Assembly: GCA_016195145.1 (NCBI GenBank)
Contig: JACQAF010000123.1
Location: 1 to 23,670, forward strand
Source of the DNA: Rhodospirillales bacterium
Lineage (GTDB): Bacteria > Pseudomonadota > Alphaproteobacteria > CACIAM-22H2
Reading direction: 5' to 3'
Length of the DNA: 23,670 bases
Shown here: in pieces, positions 23,149-23,670 of the stretch
Layout: every line of letters begins with the position of its first letter
Position numbering within the stretch: position 1 is the first letter of the stretch
Program-made: the position numbers and the translations under genes
The notes under the pieces: generated by a model
What the model was told of the DNA's origin: nothing
The model's database searches: none
Seen by the model: only the letters and a program-made list of their open reading frames with translations

Positions 23149-23550
23149 ATGCATCGCCAAGCAATGGTTCTTGTGTCATGTGCGGCCCTGATCGGCTGCG
23201 CATCGGTGGAAGATATCCGCGCATCCAGCCCGATCCGGATGGCAACCTTCACGGTCGAGTATCGGGATCTGGCCGCTTGTGCGGCTCATCGCCTGCAGGG
23301 CAGTTTCCCCATCACGCATCTGGTCCAAGAACGCCGGCAACTTGCAACGGTCACGAGCATTTCCGACAACGGTTTTGTCCGAATGCCAACGTATGAAATC
23401 TCTACCAAGCCGGTTTCGCAGGATCGGTCCGCTGCCGAGTTGCGTTCGTTCAAGACGGTCTGGGGGACTCCCGGCGCCGACGCCGACGAGTTCTGGGCAG
23501 CAGTGGAGACATGCGGGGCGCCGGATCATCGCGCGCCCTCCCAGCGATAA
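23149..23550 (+). CDS. Small lipoprotein, likely phage moron, antisense to the tail operon
   Basis: A 133-residue protein with a signal peptide and lipobox: MHRQAMVLVSCAALIGCAS, cleavage before Cys17 giving an N-acylated lipoprotein. The mature part is polar (VEDIRASSPIRMATFTVEY, then two further Cys at about 44 and 123 that could form a disulfide). GAGGGAGG nine bases before ATG 23149 is a strong ribosome site. The gene lies on the plus strand between two minus-strand tail genes: its start is 38 bases from the TipJ GTG and its end overlaps the NlpC-type gene by 25 bases. Base composition is visibly less GC-rich than in its neighbours. This is the pattern of a moron expressed from the lysogen. 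Superinfection exclusion by phage lipoproteins (T5 Llp, for example) is a known precedent, but no homology is claimed. Confidence 0.75.
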   Translation: MHRQAMVLVSCAALIGCASVEDIRASSPIRMATFTVEYRDLAACAAHRLQGSFPITHLVQERRQLATVTSISDNGFVRMPTYEISTKPVSQDRSAAELRSFKTVWGTPGADADEFWAAVETCGAPDHRAPSQR

Positions 23551-23670
23551 ATCCCGGCCGTCTGGTGCGGCCAGGCGCCCTCGCGATAGCGTTCGAGCGC
23601 CGCGTCGATCCCCGTCTCGACATGGAGCATCCAGCCCGGCGCGACGACGACGCCGACATGGCTGGCGTGC
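23526..23670 (-). CDS. NlpC/P60-type tail protein, C-terminal fragment (5' part beyond window)
   Basis: The last 47 residues of a minus-strand frame are visible, ending at TGA 23528-23526. They read HASHVGVVVAPGWMLHVETG, followed by ERYREGAWPHQTAGIYRWEG. The conserved HVGVVV strand containing the second catalytic residue (His) and the AGIYRW ending match phage and gene-transfer-agent NlpC/P60 cell-wall peptidases that precede TipJ genes. The Cys-containing N-terminal half is off the edge, so catalytic completeness cannot be judged. The position directly upstream of TipJ supports the assignment. Confidence 0.75.
   Translation of the reverse strand, partial: HASHVGVVVAPGWMLHVETGIDAALERYREGAWPHQTAGIYRWEGAR

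Noticed and set aside
23176..23529. Minus-strand frame of 117 residues starting in an ATGA overlap with the NlpC-type stop
   Set aside because: The overlap is suggestive, but the protein is Cys/Arg-rich without pattern, while the opposite frame has a lipobox and a strong ribosome site. It may be only the scar of the original junction.
14756..23670. CRISPR array, toxin-antitoxin pair, retron or restriction nuclease in the prophage part
   Set aside because: I looked for spaced repeats, paired small genes and reverse-transcriptase or nuclease motifs and saw none. The two methylases have no adjacent nuclease.

Overview
The window is high-GC alphaproteobacterial DNA, most like the Rhodospirillales and relatives. 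This rests on GC-rich codon use, the Coq7/DsbB pair, the GluQ-RS and HNH neighbours, the ACAD-type phosphotransferase and a MASE1/FixJ-type two-component pair. It has two parts: an ordinary chromosome arm (about 1-14755) and the end of a tailed prophage (about 14756-23670) that continues past the right edge. No integrase, capsid or terminase gene lies inside the window.

Chromosomal part. An acyl-CoA metabolism block comes first: a partial aminoglycoside-phosphotransferase-like gene on the minus strand, diverging from an AlkK-like acyl-CoA ligase and a thiolase on plus, with a hydratase-2-type MaoC protein converging on the thiolase. A MASE1 histidine kinase and an overlapping FixJ-like regulator follow, then a universal stress protein. 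On the minus strand a tRNA-Leu(CAA) with a good promoter leads into ilvD (dihydroxy-acid dehydratase). Between them is a candidate leader peptide, MICLRVLLG, with a strong ribosome binding site. Its two Leu UUG codons and Gly codon form exactly one arm of a 9-bp hairpin just before ilvD. A plus-strand operon then encodes a DedA/YqaA-like membrane protein, DsbB and Coq7. It is followed by a 59-residue protein of unknown function, a TTG-started HNH endonuclease, an alpha/beta-hydrolase esterase and glutamyl-Q tRNA(Asp) synthetase.

Prophage part. Right after gluQ, whose last codons look foreign, come a cytosine-C5 and an adenine-N6 DNA methyltransferase, translationally coupled on the minus strand. 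A divergent small three-helix membrane protein follows. The tail-tip operon reads leftward: NlpC/P60-type protein (3' end only), a large TipJ/host-specificity protein, tail fibre, and a fibre-associated protein. A lipoprotein gene on the opposite strand sits between the NlpC and TipJ genes and looks like a moron.

The observations most worth checking are the ilvD leader/hairpin with its upstream cognate tRNA, the antisense lipoprotein moron, the coupled dam-dcm pair with no visible restriction enzyme, and the gluQ/prophage junction. All calls come from reading the sequence; no database search was run.
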